Source: Desulfuromonas sp. AOP6 (GTDB taxonomy: Bacteria > Desulfobacterota > Desulfuromonadia > Desulfuromonadales > SZUA-540). From it: DNA of 64,000 bases. The notes under the pieces are model-generated. The model did not search any database. It saw nothing but the letters and a program-made list of their open reading frames with translations, and was not told where the DNA came from. This document shows positions 34,281-43,042 of this stretch, in pieces. The stretch spans positions 2,322,001 through 2,386,000 of the forward strand of contig NZ_AP022810.1 in assembly GCF_009731355.2 (NCBI RefSeq), in the 5' to 3' direction. Position 1 is the stretch's first letter. Every line of letters starts with the position of its first letter. The translations under genes and the position numbers were made by a program.

Positions 34281-35684
34281 ATGGCAAAACGACAGATAGG
34301 AATCGATCTGGATGCCGGCACCGTCCGGGTGGCTGTTCTTCAGCAGGAAAAAGGGGAGCCGGCCCGAATAAGCCTCGGCCACCAAGCCTACGCCGACGAG
34401 GCCGAACTGGCGGCGGCGCTCAAAGAACTGATCGGAACGGAACTGCACTATGGCGACCGTTTTGCCGCCGCCCTGCCGGCGAGTGAAGGTTTCGTTCGCC
34501 GCCTCAGCTTCCCTTTTGCCGATCCTAAAAAGATTGCGGCGGCGCTGAGCTTTGAACTGGCCTCCCAACTTCCCCTCTCCATCGAAGACTGCGTCACCGA
34601 CTTCCAGCGTCCCGTGCCTGGACCTGACGGCGGCTTTTCGGTCACGGCAGCCGCCGTTCGGGCCGAAGCCATCCCCCCCCTGCTGGGAGCCTTCGAAGCG
34701 GCACAGCTCCCTCTGCACACCATTGACCTGGCTCCTTTTGCGTATGCCAAAGGGCTGAAAGAGCAGGTGAACGAAGGCATTCTAGCCTGCCTGCAGGGTC
34801 AGGAGGCCACCGTTTCCCTTGTTCTGGACGGAAGGCTGGTCGACTATCGCATACTCCCTCTACCTGCCGGCCAAAGCGCTGACAAAACGGCGCGGGCCCT
34901 GCATCTTGAGGGCCGGGCCTTGCAGCAGGGAACAGACTATGAAGATCTCCCCTTTTTCCTCATGGGCTCTGCCGTCACTACCGAACTGAAACAGCACCTG
35001 CCAAAGCTGGGGGCGCAGGTTCGCATTCCGGCCTTTCTTCACGATGATGACGCCGTCTCCCCGGAGTTCCTTCCGGCGGTGGCCCTTGCCTTGCGGGCAG
35101 GTCTGGGGGAAAAAGACAAGGGCTTCAATTTCCGCAGTGGCCCTTTCGCCCTGAAAACCCAATGGGGTATCAACCGCACCCACCTCATCAGCGCCGGCAT
35201 CCTCTGCGCCCTCATCCTGTTGACCCTGACAGGATCGGCTTACCTGAACTTCTCCAGCAAAGCCCAGCGAGCCCGAGCCCTGCAAGCAGAAATGACCAAA
35301 GCGTTTCGGGAAACCTTTCCCGGGCCGCAAGCCGTTGTCGACATTCCCCTGCAGATGAGGGGCAAGGTCAAGGAATTGCAGGACAAGCTGGTCCTCTTCG
35401 GTCTCGACCAGACACGCACGCCGCTGGCTTCGCTGCAGCAGATTTCGCAAACCATTCCGAAAGACGTCACTGTCGACATCCGTGAATGGAATTACAGCGA
35501 GGAAGGAATCCGCATGGAGGGGCAGACTACGTCCTTCGATGCCATCAATCGCATCGTCAAAGCCTTGGAACAGACCAAAAACTTTGCCTCTGTGCAGATT
35601 TCCGACGCCAAGATGAGTCTGGAAGGCAACCTCGTCGATTTTCGACTCAGCCTGACGCCCGCCAAGCAGGGAGGTGACCAATGA
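34281..35684 (+). CDS. gspL: type II secretion assembly protein GspL
   Basis: 467 residues. Cytoplasmic actin-like (PilM-type) domain about 1-280 (IGIDLDAGTVRVAVL, FELASQLPLSIED), one TM segment (about 300-318; LISAGILCALILLTLTG), and a periplasmic ferredoxin-like domain (about 360-455; TVDIREWNYSEEGIRMEGQT). Binds GspE on the cytoplasmic face and GspM in the periplasm. Confidence 0.92.
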   Translation: MAKRQIGIDLDAGTVRVAVLQQEKGEPARISLGHQAYADEAELAAALKELIGTELHYGDRFAAALPASEGFVRRLSFPFADPKKIAAALSFELASQLPLSIEDCVTDFQRPVPGPDGGFSVTAAAVRAEAIPPLLGAFEAAQLPLHTIDLAPFAYAKGLKEQVNEGILACLQGQEATVSLVLDGRLVDYRILPLPAGQSADKTARALHLEGRALQQGTDYEDLPFFLMGSAVTTELKQHLPKLGAQVRIPAFLHDDDAVSPEFLPAVALALRAGLGEKDKGFNFRSGPFALKTQWGINRTHLISAGILCALILLTLTGSAYLNFSSKAQRARALQAEMTKAFRETFPGPQAVVDIPLQMRGKVKELQDKLVLFGLDQTRTPLASLQQISQTIPKDVTVDIREWNYSEEGIRMEGQTTSFDAINRIVKALEQTKNFASVQISDAKMSLEGNLVDFRLSLTPAKQGGDQ

Positions 35685-36208
35685 TCGCCAATCTGACGCC
35701 AAGAGAACGTCTTATTCTGGCAGGGGGTGGCCTGTTCGTTCTGTTGACCCTGACGTATCTGCTCATCTGGTCGCCTTACCGCGATGCCTTGGAGCGTTTC
35801 GACAGCCAGATTGCTTCGCGGCAGCGCCAGATGGTCGAAATCCAGCAACTGCGACAGGAGTTCCTGCACCTTAATCAACGCATCGCCCAGGCCGAAACAC
35901 AATTGGCTCGCTCCAGATCCTTCTCCCTCTTCTCTTTCGTCGAGGAGACCGGTGCCCGCATCGCGTCCAGGGAAAACCTGGTTTCCATGCGCCCGCAGCC
36001 GACGTCCGAGCAAAACGGTTTTCGCGAGGAGGCCGTGGAGATCAAAGTGGAGAAAATCCGGCTCGACCAACTGGTTCAACTCCTATATGAAATCGAGGCC
36101 GCCGACGCCTTCCTGCGAGTGAAAAACCTGCGCGTCAAAACCCGTTTCGACAATCGTTCACAGCTCGATGCCACACTGGTCATCGCTTCTCTGGGAAAAA
36201 GCCAATGA
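35681..36208 (+). CDS. gspM: type II secretion protein GspM
   Basis: 175 residues: basic N terminus with LTPRERLILAGG, one TM segment (about 13-30), a coiled-coil stretch (about 35-80) and a ferredoxin-like periplasmic domain. Overlaps gspL and gspN by four bases each. Partner of GspL. Confidence 0.92.
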   Translation: MIANLTPRERLILAGGGLFVLLTLTYLLIWSPYRDALERFDSQIASRQRQMVEIQQLRQEFLHLNQRIAQAETQLARSRSFSLFSFVEETGARIASRENLVSMRPQPTSEQNGFREEAVEIKVEKIRLDQLVQLLYEIEAADAFLRVKNLRVKTRFDNRSQLDATLVIASLGKSQ

Positions 36209-37095
36209 CGTTTTTCCGTTATCGCCGGTCAAAACCGCAGACAGCTTCCAGCCGCCGGAATACTTCGACGCTGCGTCTGCTTCTTATCGGGATCGCCCTG
36301 CTGGTAGGATGCTTCACCCTGGGGCTCTATATTTTCTTCCCGATGGACGCTCTGCGCGAACGCCTTGAACAGGAACTGTCCGCCGACCCTCAAATGCAGA
36401 TCTCGATGGACAGCCTGAAACTGACCTTCCCCCCGGCGCTTGTCGCCACCGACATCCAGGTACGGGCCGCCGGTCTGCCCCAGGATATCGTCATGGAGTC
36501 CCTGCAGGTCAAACCTCTGTGGCTGAGCCTGTTCAGCAGCAATCCCGGTGTTAAGCTGAAAGCGCAAATGTACAATGGACAGGTGGAAGCCAATGTTAAA
36601 AAGAGAGGTGAGATCGAGGCTCTAGCCGGTTCTCTGCGCTTTGAACTGCCCGTGGCGCCCGGTTCATCCATCCAGGTCGCCCTCACCGTAGACGAGATTG
36701 CGTTCTCCGGCAGCTGGCCCATCCGCCCCGATACCGAAACGGCACTGACCGCCAGTCTGCGCGAACTCAGCCTGACCGGCATGAACGCCATCGGGGCAGA
36801 AAGCGACACCCTGCAACTGGGAGCAGTTCGCGTGCAGGGGGGCGGCAAAGGCCCTGCCCTGCGTCTCGAAACAATCGAAAACAGCGGCGGCGATGCCACC
36901 CTGGCAGGCAGCGGTACCCTTCTGCTCACGGAACCCGTGGGGCGCAGCCGGGTGAACCTGACCTTCGGGTTGACCCCCGGGGCCGGATTCGACCCCGCTC
37001 TGCGGGACACGTTGGGTCTGTTCGCCAAAGCGGACAACAGCGGCACCTTCAACCTGCGGCTCATGGGAACCCTGAGTAACGTCCAGCTACGCTGA
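36205..37095 (+). CDS. gspN: type II secretion protein GspN
   Basis: 296 residues. Basic N terminus, one TM segment (about 25-47) and a beta-rich periplasmic domain (MDSLKLTFPPALVATDIQV, ALTASLRELSLTGM) typical of GspN in delta-proteobacterial systems. Role not well defined in the family; probably links the inner-membrane platform to the envelope. Confidence 0.85.
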   Translation: MTFFRYRRSKPQTASSRRNTSTLRLLLIGIALLVGCFTLGLYIFFPMDALRERLEQELSADPQMQISMDSLKLTFPPALVATDIQVRAAGLPQDIVMESLQVKPLWLSLFSSNPGVKLKAQMYNGQVEANVKKRGEIEALAGSLRFELPVAPGSSIQVALTVDEIAFSGSWPIRPDTETALTASLRELSLTGMNAIGAESDTLQLGAVRVQGGGKGPALRLETIENSGGDATLAGSGTLLLTEPVGRSRVNLTFGLTPGAGFDPALRDTLGLFAKADNSGTFNLRLMGTLSNVQLR

Positions 37096-37123
37096 GGCCA
37101 CGCCGCTCGCCAAGGATTTGCAC

Positions 37124-38122
37124 ATGCTGAAAAATATCCAGATCATCGGAGTTTTGGCCGGCATATTGTGTTCTGCCCCCAGCCAGGCCATCGACATCCT
37201 GCCCTTTCGTACCAGCAACCAGAGCCCTCTGGTGCAGATTTACGGACTGCCGTCCGCCGAACGTAGTGCCCTGCTGGCAGCGGGGCAATGGGAAGGCACC
37301 CTCTCCTTCGACCTGGCCAGCAACTATACCCGGCATACCTCTCCTACCGAAAGCATCATCCTGGATGGCGAGACCTCGCGACTGAACCTCGCATTACGTC
37401 ACGGCCTGTCGACCGGCTGGGAAATCGGACTGGATATCCCCATGCTCTGGCACCGGAGCGGCTTTCTCGACGCCTTCATCGAAGACTGGCACTCCTTTTT
37501 CTCTCTCCCCCAGGGCGGCCGCGATCACGCCCCCCGCAATCGCCTCGCCTATCGGTATGACCGTACCGGCCAGCCCTCCCTGAGCCTAACGGAGGACGCG
37601 GAAGGATTGGGAGATGTGAGTTTTTCGCTGGGCTTGCAACTTTTCAACCAGAACAACGGCCGCGACAGTGTCGCCCTGCGAGCCGCCCTCAAACTGCCAA
37701 CGGGTGACAGCGACCATCTGCTGGGAAGCGGCAGCACCGACCTGGCCCTCTCCATCAGCGCCAGCACACAGCGCCCCGGTGGTTGGGGCGACTGGTCCGT
37801 GTGGGGGAACGCCGGCCTTCTGACCATGAGCGACGGTGACGTACTGAAGAGCCAGCAGCGCAACCTGGCCGCCTTCGGCACCCTCGGCATGGGCTGGGCC
37901 CCCGCCGACTGGCTGGCCTTCAAAATCCAGATGGATGGGCACACGCCCTTTTACGACGACAGTGACCTCGATGAGGTCTCCAGCCCCTCCGCCCAACTCA
38001 CCCTGGGGGGTAGCCTGGGATTGACTCCGGCCACCCTTCTCGACCTCGGCGTGACGGAGGATATCGCCGTCGCCACCGCTCCCGATGTAGTCTTCCACCT
38101 CGCTCTTCGCCATCGTTTTTAA
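37124..38122 (+). CDS. DUF3187 outer-membrane-type protein
   Basis: 332 residues with a signal peptide (about 1-22, cut after SQA) and a beta-barrel-like pattern ending in an aromatic C terminus (ALRHRF). I recognise the DUF3187 pattern (IDILPFRTSNQSPLVQIYGLP, RLNLALRHGLSTGWEIGLDIPM, LRAALKLPTGDSDHLLGSG). ATG at 37124 has AAGGA upstream; 28 bases after gspN, so last gene of the secretion operon. Function unknown. Confidence 0.82.
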   Translation: MLKNIQIIGVLAGILCSAPSQAIDILPFRTSNQSPLVQIYGLPSAERSALLAAGQWEGTLSFDLASNYTRHTSPTESIILDGETSRLNLALRHGLSTGWEIGLDIPMLWHRSGFLDAFIEDWHSFFSLPQGGRDHAPRNRLAYRYDRTGQPSLSLTEDAEGLGDVSFSLGLQLFNQNNGRDSVALRAALKLPTGDSDHLLGSGSTDLALSISASTQRPGGWGDWSVWGNAGLLTMSDGDVLKSQQRNLAAFGTLGMGWAPADWLAFKIQMDGHTPFYDDSDLDEVSSPSAQLTLGGSLGLTPATLLDLGVTEDIAVATAPDVVFHLALRHRF

Positions 38123-38131
38123 ACATTTCAA

Positions 38132-38157
38132 CCAGCGGGTTCTGTTTGAGCCCGCTG
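38132..38157 (+). terminator. possible weak terminator after the secretion operon
   Basis: CAGCGGG...CCCGCTG hairpin ten bases after the DUF3187 stop; no T-run, so termination would be weak or Rho-assisted. Confidence 0.35.
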
Positions 38158-38268
38158 TCGTCCTTCTCGGTGAAACCTTCCCCAGCAGGTCAGCGACGGT
38201 TGACATTCTGTGGGTAAATGATTAGCTTTCCCAGAACTGCCATCCGTCACCTCAAGGAGTCACTGCGC

Positions 38269-40686
38269 ATGAACGACGAACAGGATAAAATCACCGAGGA
38301 GGACATCGAGCCCAAGGAGGCGCCGGTCAGTGAGCCCGCAGGTGGCCTTGTCCTGGCCTCCGATCTGCTGCCGGACGAGTTGCCCCTGGTCCCCCTGCGG
38401 CCCCGGCCGGCATTCCCGGGGATTCTGATTCCCATGATGCTGTCCGGTACGGATAAAGTAGAGACCGTTCGTCAGGCCATGGAGAGCCCATCCCAGACCA
38501 TCGGCCTGGTGCTGGTTAAAAATGTCGAACAGGAGGACCACCCGGACAATTTTCACCGCACGGGGGTCGCCGGCAAAATCGTCAAGATTATCGACATGGA
38601 CGACGACAAGGTGCAGCTGCTGGTCAACTGCCTGGAGCGCTTCACCATCGAGGCCGTCCGTCCGGTGTCCCAGGGTTTCAGAGCCCGGGTAGAATACCGC
38701 TTCAGCCCCGAACTTTCCGTCAATCAGGAGCTCAAGGCCTACTCACTGGCCATTATCTCCACCCTGAAAGAACTGGTACAGATCAACCCTCTTTTCTCAG
38801 AGGAGATCAAACTCTTCCTCAACCGCTCCAGCATGGACGATCCCGGCCGCCTGGCCGACTTCGCCGCCAACCTGACCACCGCCGACGGTCAGGAGTTGCA
38901 GACGATCCTGGCCACGCTCGATATCCGCAAACGCATCGACCGGGTGCTGGTCCTGCTGAAGAAGGAACTGGAAGTCAGCCGCCTGCAGAGCCGCATCTCC
39001 AAGCAGATCGAAGAGAAGGTTTCGGCCCAGCAACGCGAATTTTTCCTCAAGGAACAGCTCAAGGCCATCAAGAAGGAACTGGGGCTGGAGAAAGACGGCA
39101 AAACCGCCGAGACGGAAAAGTTCGCACAGCGGCTCAAGACCTTGAAGCCGAACGCGGAGGCGGAAAAGGTCATCAACGAGGAAATGGAGAAACTGCAGCT
39201 CCTCGATCCCTCTTCGCCGGAATACAACGTCAGCCGCAACTACCTGGAGTGGTTGACCATCCTGCCCTGGGGCAATTTCAGCAAGGATGCCTACAACATT
39301 GAGCGGGCCCGCAAGGTGCTCGATCGCGACCATTACGGCCTCAAGGACGTCAAGGAGCGCATTCTGGAATTCATCGCCGTCGGCAAGATGAAGGGGGACA
39401 TCTCCGGCTCCATTCTACTGCTGGTCGGGCCTCCCGGCGTCGGCAAAACCTCCGTCGGCAAAAGCATTGCCAGCGCCCTGGGGCGCTCCTTCTTCCGTTT
39501 TTCTCTCGGCGGCATGCGGGACGAAGCCGAGATCAAGGGACACCGGCGCACCTACATCGGCGCCATGCCCGGCAAATTCATCCAGGCGATGAAGACTGCC
39601 GGCACGGCCAATCCCGTCCTCATGCTCGACGAGCTCGACAAGATCGGCGCCTCTTTCCAGGGAGATCCCGCCTCGGCCCTGCTGGAGGTCCTCGACCCCG
39701 AACAGAACGCCAGCTTTCGCGACCACTATCTCGATGTCCCCTTTGATCTCTCCAACGTCCTTTTCGTCGCCACGGCCAATCAGCTGGACACCATTCCGGC
39801 TCCCCTGCTGGACCGCACTGAGATCATCCACCTGTCCGGCTATATTCTGAAGGAGAAGGTCGAAATCGCCAAACGCTACCTCATTCCCAAGGCCCTCAAC
39901 AGTCACGGTCTGGAGAAGAATCGGGTACGCATCCGCCGCGATGCTTTGGAGAAAATTATCGACGGCTACGCCCGCGAGGCCGGGGTGCGCAACCTGGAAA
40001 ACCGCATCAAGAAGATCATGCGCAAGGCCGCCATGGAGTTTGCGGAGGGACGCACGGACGATATCATCATCCGCAAAGCGGACGTGGAGATCTATCTGGG
40101 CAAGCCGACCTTCAGCCAGGAGGAGCTTTTTGAGGATGTTCCCGGGGTCGTCACCGGCCTGGCCTGGACCAGCATGGGCGGCGCTACCCTGGCCATCGAG
40201 GCGACGGCCATGCCCAGCAAGAGCAAGGGCTTCAAACAGACCGGGCAGCTCGGCAAGGTCATGGTCGAGAGCTCGGAAATCGCCTATTCCTACGTGATGG
40301 CCCACCTGGAAAAGTACGGGGCCAAGGCCAATTTTTTCGACTCCCATTTCGTGCATCTGCACGTCCCCGCCGGCGCCACCCCTAAAGACGGACCTTCCGC
40401 CGGCGTGACCATGACCACCGCCTTGCTCTCTATGATCACGCGCCGGCCGGTTATTAAAAAGCTGGGCATGACAGGCGAGTTGACCCTCACCGGACGGGTT
40501 CTGCCCATCGGCGGCGTCAAGGAGAAGACCATCGCCTCCCGCCGCGCCGGACTGAAAACACTGATTTTTCCCGAAGGCAACCGCAAAGATTTCGAGGAGC
40601 TTCCCGATTACCTGCAGGAAGGTCTGGACGTTCATTTCGCCCGCGACTATGTGGACGTCTATAAAGTCGCCTTTCCTGATCCTTGA
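38269..40686 (+). CDS. lon: ATP-dependent protease Lon
   Basis: 805 residues with the LonA order: N-terminal substrate domain (LPLVPLRPRPAFPGILIPM), coiled coil (EFFLKEQLKAIKKELG), AAA+ with Walker A GPPGVGKT (387-394), and the protease domain with Ser710 in KDGPSAGV and Lys753 in GGVKEK, spaced by 43 as in E. coli. Degrades misfolded and regulatory proteins. ATG at 38269 follows AAGGAG; a TTGACA at 38200-38205 may be the -35 of its promoter, but the -10 is poor. Confidence 0.97.
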   Translation: MNDEQDKITEEDIEPKEAPVSEPAGGLVLASDLLPDELPLVPLRPRPAFPGILIPMMLSGTDKVETVRQAMESPSQTIGLVLVKNVEQEDHPDNFHRTGVAGKIVKIIDMDDDKVQLLVNCLERFTIEAVRPVSQGFRARVEYRFSPELSVNQELKAYSLAIISTLKELVQINPLFSEEIKLFLNRSSMDDPGRLADFAANLTTADGQELQTILATLDIRKRIDRVLVLLKKELEVSRLQSRISKQIEEKVSAQQREFFLKEQLKAIKKELGLEKDGKTAETEKFAQRLKTLKPNAEAEKVINEEMEKLQLLDPSSPEYNVSRNYLEWLTILPWGNFSKDAYNIERARKVLDRDHYGLKDVKERILEFIAVGKMKGDISGSILLLVGPPGVGKTSVGKSIASALGRSFFRFSLGGMRDEAEIKGHRRTYIGAMPGKFIQAMKTAGTANPVLMLDELDKIGASFQGDPASALLEVLDPEQNASFRDHYLDVPFDLSNVLFVATANQLDTIPAPLLDRTEIIHLSGYILKEKVEIAKRYLIPKALNSHGLEKNRVRIRRDALEKIIDGYAREAGVRNLENRIKKIMRKAAMEFAEGRTDDIIIRKADVEIYLGKPTFSQEELFEDVPGVVTGLAWTSMGGATLAIEATAMPSKSKGFKQTGQLGKVMVESSEIAYSYVMAHLEKYGAKANFFDSHFVHLHVPAGATPKDGPSAGVTMTTALLSMITRRPVIKKLGMTGELTLTGRVLPIGGVKEKTIASRRAGLKTLIFPEGNRKDFEELPDYLQEGLDVHFARDYVDVYKVAFPDP

Positions 40687-40734
40687 CAAACAGGGGCCCA
40701 AACGTCCCTTTATCACGCAACCGGAGAACTATTC

Positions 40735-40965
40735 ATGACCGTACAGGAACTCAAAACCGCCGTACTGGCGCTAGACGCCGAACAGAAAAAAACCTTTATC
40801 CTCGAAGCCCTGCCCGAACTGGCCCGCGAGGGCATGAAAGACCAGGCCTTTCTGATGCAACTCTTTCCCCTGCTCCTCAACCTGCTCAAGGAAAGCGGCA
40901 TCGATCTGCAGCAGTTGATGCAGTTCGCCGCCCTCATGGGTGGCGGAACCACCAGTCAGTCGTAA
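40735..40965 (+). CDS. small helical protein of unknown function
   Basis: 76 residues, all predicted helix, amphipathic, with no cysteines or TM segment (LDAEQKKTFILEALPELARE, QLFPLLLNLLKESGIDLQQL). ATG at 40735 with CGGAGA upstream, 48 bases after lon and perhaps co-transcribed with it. Not recognised. The Met/Gly/Thr-rich tail suggests a short disordered end. Confidence 0.65.
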   Translation: MTVQELKTAVLALDAEQKKTFILEALPELAREGMKDQAFLMQLFPLLLNLLKESGIDLQQLMQFAALMGGGTTSQS

Positions 40966-40993
40966 ATTTAGCCGTTGACGAACCGAGGAAGAA

Positions 40994-41077
40994 TTGCTAC
41001 TTTTCCCAACCATGAAACAGTCATTCAATCCCCACATGACCACAAACAACCCCTGGTGGCGCTGGACCTCTTACTGA
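40994..41077 (+). CDS. Trp-rich leader peptide of trpS
   Basis: A short ORF that ends ...NNPWWRWTSY-stop, with Trp codons at 41054, 41057 and 41063. The end is strikingly like the E. coli trp leader peptide (GWWRTS). Three in-frame starts are possible: TTG 40994 (with GAGGAAG at 40985-40991, the best ribosome site), ATG 41012 and ATG 41036. I list the longest; the Trp block and stop are common to all. A TTGACG/TACTTT promoter (40975-41003) would fit the ATG starts instead. The peptide lies just upstream of a three-stem attenuator and trpS, so its translation probably reads the level of charged tRNA-Trp. Confidence 0.75.
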   Translation: MLLFPTMKQSFNPHMTTNNPWWRWTSY

Positions 41078-41176
41078 GCCGGTCCGCGACCCCAGACAAT
41101 ATGTCATGCCCGCGAACCGAATATGGTCGCGGCCAGCAATACGAGAAAAGCCGCGGCCAAAAACCGCGGCTTTTTT
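41060..41176 (+). promoter_or_regulatory. trpS transcription attenuator
   Basis: Six segments give two exclusive chains. Termination chain: A 41060-41068 with B 41081-41088 (8 bp, one bulge); C 41110-41118 with D 41125-41132 (8 bp, one bulge); E 41149-41156 with F 41164-41171 followed by T (terminator). Antitermination chain: B with C (8 pairs, 41080-41088 with 41111-41119, one mismatch) and D with E (9 pairs, 41125-41133 with 41150-41158, one G-U). A ribosome paused on the Trp codons covers A, frees B and so favours readthrough; one at the stop codon covers B and favours termination. This is the his/phe type of layout. Pairings were found by hand, without energies. Confidence 0.78.
41149..41176 (+). 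terminator. attenuator terminator upstream of trpS
   Basis: AGCCGCGG-CCAAAAA-CCGCGGCT with six T, extended by A-T pairs at the base; ends 82 bases before the trpS start. Confidence 0.9.
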
Positions 41177-41258
41177 AGTTGTAAATCGTCTCGCGGCCAC
41201 CCCTTAAAGGCGCGCGGGTTCACCATCAACCCATCACCGTTTATTACGAGGTATCGAC

Positions 41259-42224
41259 ATGCGTGTGCTTTCCGGTATCCAGCCTTCAGGCTCCCTGCAC
41301 CTCGGCAACTTCTTCGGCATGATGAAAAAGATGATCGAACACCAGGAGCAGCAGGATCTCTTCTGTTTCATCGCCAACTATCATGCCATGACCAGCGTCG
41401 CCGACGGCAAACAGCTGGCGCAGGGAACCCTGGAGGCTGCCGCCAACTTTCTAGCTCTCGGCCTCGACCCCGAAAAGAGCACCTTCTGGGTCCAGTCGGA
41501 TCTGCCGGAGGTGCAGGAACTGGCCTGGGCTCTGTCCAACTTCACCCCCATGGGCCTGCTGGAGCGCTGCCACAGCTATAAGGACAAGACCGCCCGCGGC
41601 ATTGCCGCCAACCACGGCCTCTTTGCCTACCCCGTGCTGATGGCGGCGGACATCCTGCTCTTTCAGAGCGAAAAGGTGCCCGTGGGCAAAGATCAGAAAC
41701 AGCACGTCGAAGTGACCCGCGACATCGCCATCAAATTCAACAACGTCTACGGCGACATCTTCACCCTGCCCGAACCGGAGATCGACGACGAGGTGGCGAC
41801 CGTCCCCGGCATCGACGGCCAGAAGATGAGCAAGAGCTACGGCAACACCATCGACCTCTTCCAGGAGGAGAAAACCCTGCGCAAAAGCGTCATGCGCATC
41901 GTCACCGATCCAACACCGGTGGAAGACCCTAAGGACCCGGACAAGTGCAACGTCTTTCAGATTTACCGGCTCTTTCTGAATAAGGAACAGGAACAAACCC
42001 TGCGTCAGCGCTATCTGGCCGGGGGAATGGGATACGGGGAGGTCAAGGAGGAACTCTTCGTGACGGTACGGGATTTCTTCGCTCCTTATGCCGCCAGACG
42101 GCAGGAGCTGCTGGCCGACCAGGACGGCTTACGCAAAATCCTGGCTGATGGCCGCGACAAAGCCCGCTATGCCGCCAGCAAAACCCTGCGCAAGGTACGA
42201 AAGAAAACGGGGTTGGCCTATTGA
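41259..42224 (+). CDS. trpS: tryptophanyl-tRNA synthetase
   Basis: Class I synthetase that charges tRNA-Trp. 321 residues, within the normal range. N-terminal GIQPSGSLHLGNFFG carries the HIGH-equivalent (LHLGN); the KMSKS loop is intact (GQKMSKSYGN, about residues 188-197). ATG at 41259 with CGAGG upstream. Expression is probably controlled by the Trp leader attenuator directly before it. Confidence 0.96.
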   Translation: MRVLSGIQPSGSLHLGNFFGMMKKMIEHQEQQDLFCFIANYHAMTSVADGKQLAQGTLEAAANFLALGLDPEKSTFWVQSDLPEVQELAWALSNFTPMGLLERCHSYKDKTARGIAANHGLFAYPVLMAADILLFQSEKVPVGKDQKQHVEVTRDIAIKFNNVYGDIFTLPEPEIDDEVATVPGIDGQKMSKSYGNTIDLFQEEKTLRKSVMRIVTDPTPVEDPKDPDKCNVFQIYRLFLNKEQEQTLRQRYLAGGMGYGEVKEELFVTVRDFFAPYAARRQELLADQDGLRKILADGRDKARYAASKTLRKVRKKTGLAY

Positions 42225-42351
42225 TGCCTTGCACCCTGGGTAAGTCTTGGCATACTTGGAGGGCCTGCACGCAAACAGGGAACGATGGATCATCTGACCG
42301 GAGCTCCCCTGCTTTGCCACCACCTGCCCACCGTATCCAAGGAGGTCCGCA

Positions 42352-42534
42352 ATGACGACGACCAGTCGAAAATGGTTCTGTACCTGCAGCGGTCAACCCC
42401 GGGAACTCAATGAGGAAAAGCTTATTGATGAAGAGGAGGGAGCCGAGCCCTTCTGCCCTCGCTGCGGAGCCACGCCTTCCTCCGACCCGAAAAAGACTCT
42501 CATCTACAGGGATCAGGAGACCTGGGACGATTAG
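42352..42534 (+). CDS. small zinc-ribbon-like protein
   Basis: 60 residues. Cysteines pair as C-x-C near the N terminus (WFCTCSG) and CPRCG in the second half, suggesting a metal site; acidic middle (LNEEKLIDEEEGAEP). Strong AAGGAGG ribosome site. Not recognised beyond the zinc-ribbon look. Its stop overlaps the 3' end of the convergent DUF4177 gene by four bases. Confidence 0.7.
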   Translation: MTTTSRKWFCTCSGQPRELNEEKLIDEEEGAEPFCPRCGATPSSDPKKTLIYRDQETWDD

Positions 42535-42707
42535 GACGGGTCTTCCCTGGTAAAGAGGACAAAGGCCATGGATGGCCGCTTGCTGGCCTCGCGCATGGCA
42601 AACTGAATGTTTTCGAAGCGCCACCCTTGGGCCGTGTATTCGTTGAGAATGGCTTCGAGCGTTTCATCGGTGACAATGCTGGTCTCTACCACCTTGTAAC
42701 TGACCAT
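42531..42707 (-). CDS. DUF4177 family small protein
   Basis: 58 residues, begins MVSYKVVETS and contains LEAILNEYTAQGWRFENIQF, the pattern of the DUF4177 family (short alpha/beta protein). ATG at 42707 has GGAGGAAAG upstream; the TTG inside that site is not a likely start. Function unknown. Confidence 0.75.
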   Translation of the reverse strand: MVSYKVVETSIVTDETLEAILNEYTAQGWRFENIQFAMREASKRPSMAFVLFTREDPS

Positions 42708-42749
42708 TGTATTTCTTTCCTCCAATCATGACAGGATCAGGGCATTCCT

Positions 42750-43019
42750 ATGGCTATCAGCGGTAATCCGAAAAAATTTGCCCGTGACATCGGCGAGGGC
42801 TTTTTCACCCTCTCCACAGCCACGCTGCGCCAGTACGCGCCAGCAGACCTTAAGGTCATCCTGACGAACCTGGGTATTGTGGCCCGGGAGCTGCGCGGCG
42901 AACAGATTCCCCTTGAGGACGTTTTGGCTCTCAAGGCCAAAAACATGAAGCTTTCCCGCCTCAACCAGGCGGATATGATTATCAGGGCCCACTGCAAAAA
43001 ACTGCGCATCCCTCTCTGA
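42750..43019 (+). CDS. conserved-looking helical protein of unknown function
   Basis: 89 residues. N-terminal GNPKKFARDIGEGFFTLS, then alternating hydrophobic helices (LKVILTNLGIVARELR, LEDVLALKAKNMKLSRL). Soluble, basic. No family recognised. Divergent from the DUF4177 gene. The ribosome site is weak (GGATCAGGG well upstream), so the start is less sure. Confidence 0.6.
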   Translation: MAISGNPKKFARDIGEGFFTLSTATLRQYAPADLKVILTNLGIVARELRGEQIPLEDVLALKAKNMKLSRLNQADMIIRAHCKKLRIPL

Positions 43020-43042
43020 ACAATGAGTATAGTCGGCTTGGT

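Noticed and set aside
40975-41003. TTGACG/TACTTT as a promoter for a separate small RNA ending at 41176
   Set aside because: Possible, but the Trp codons and the switchable stems explain the same segment better as the trpS leader.
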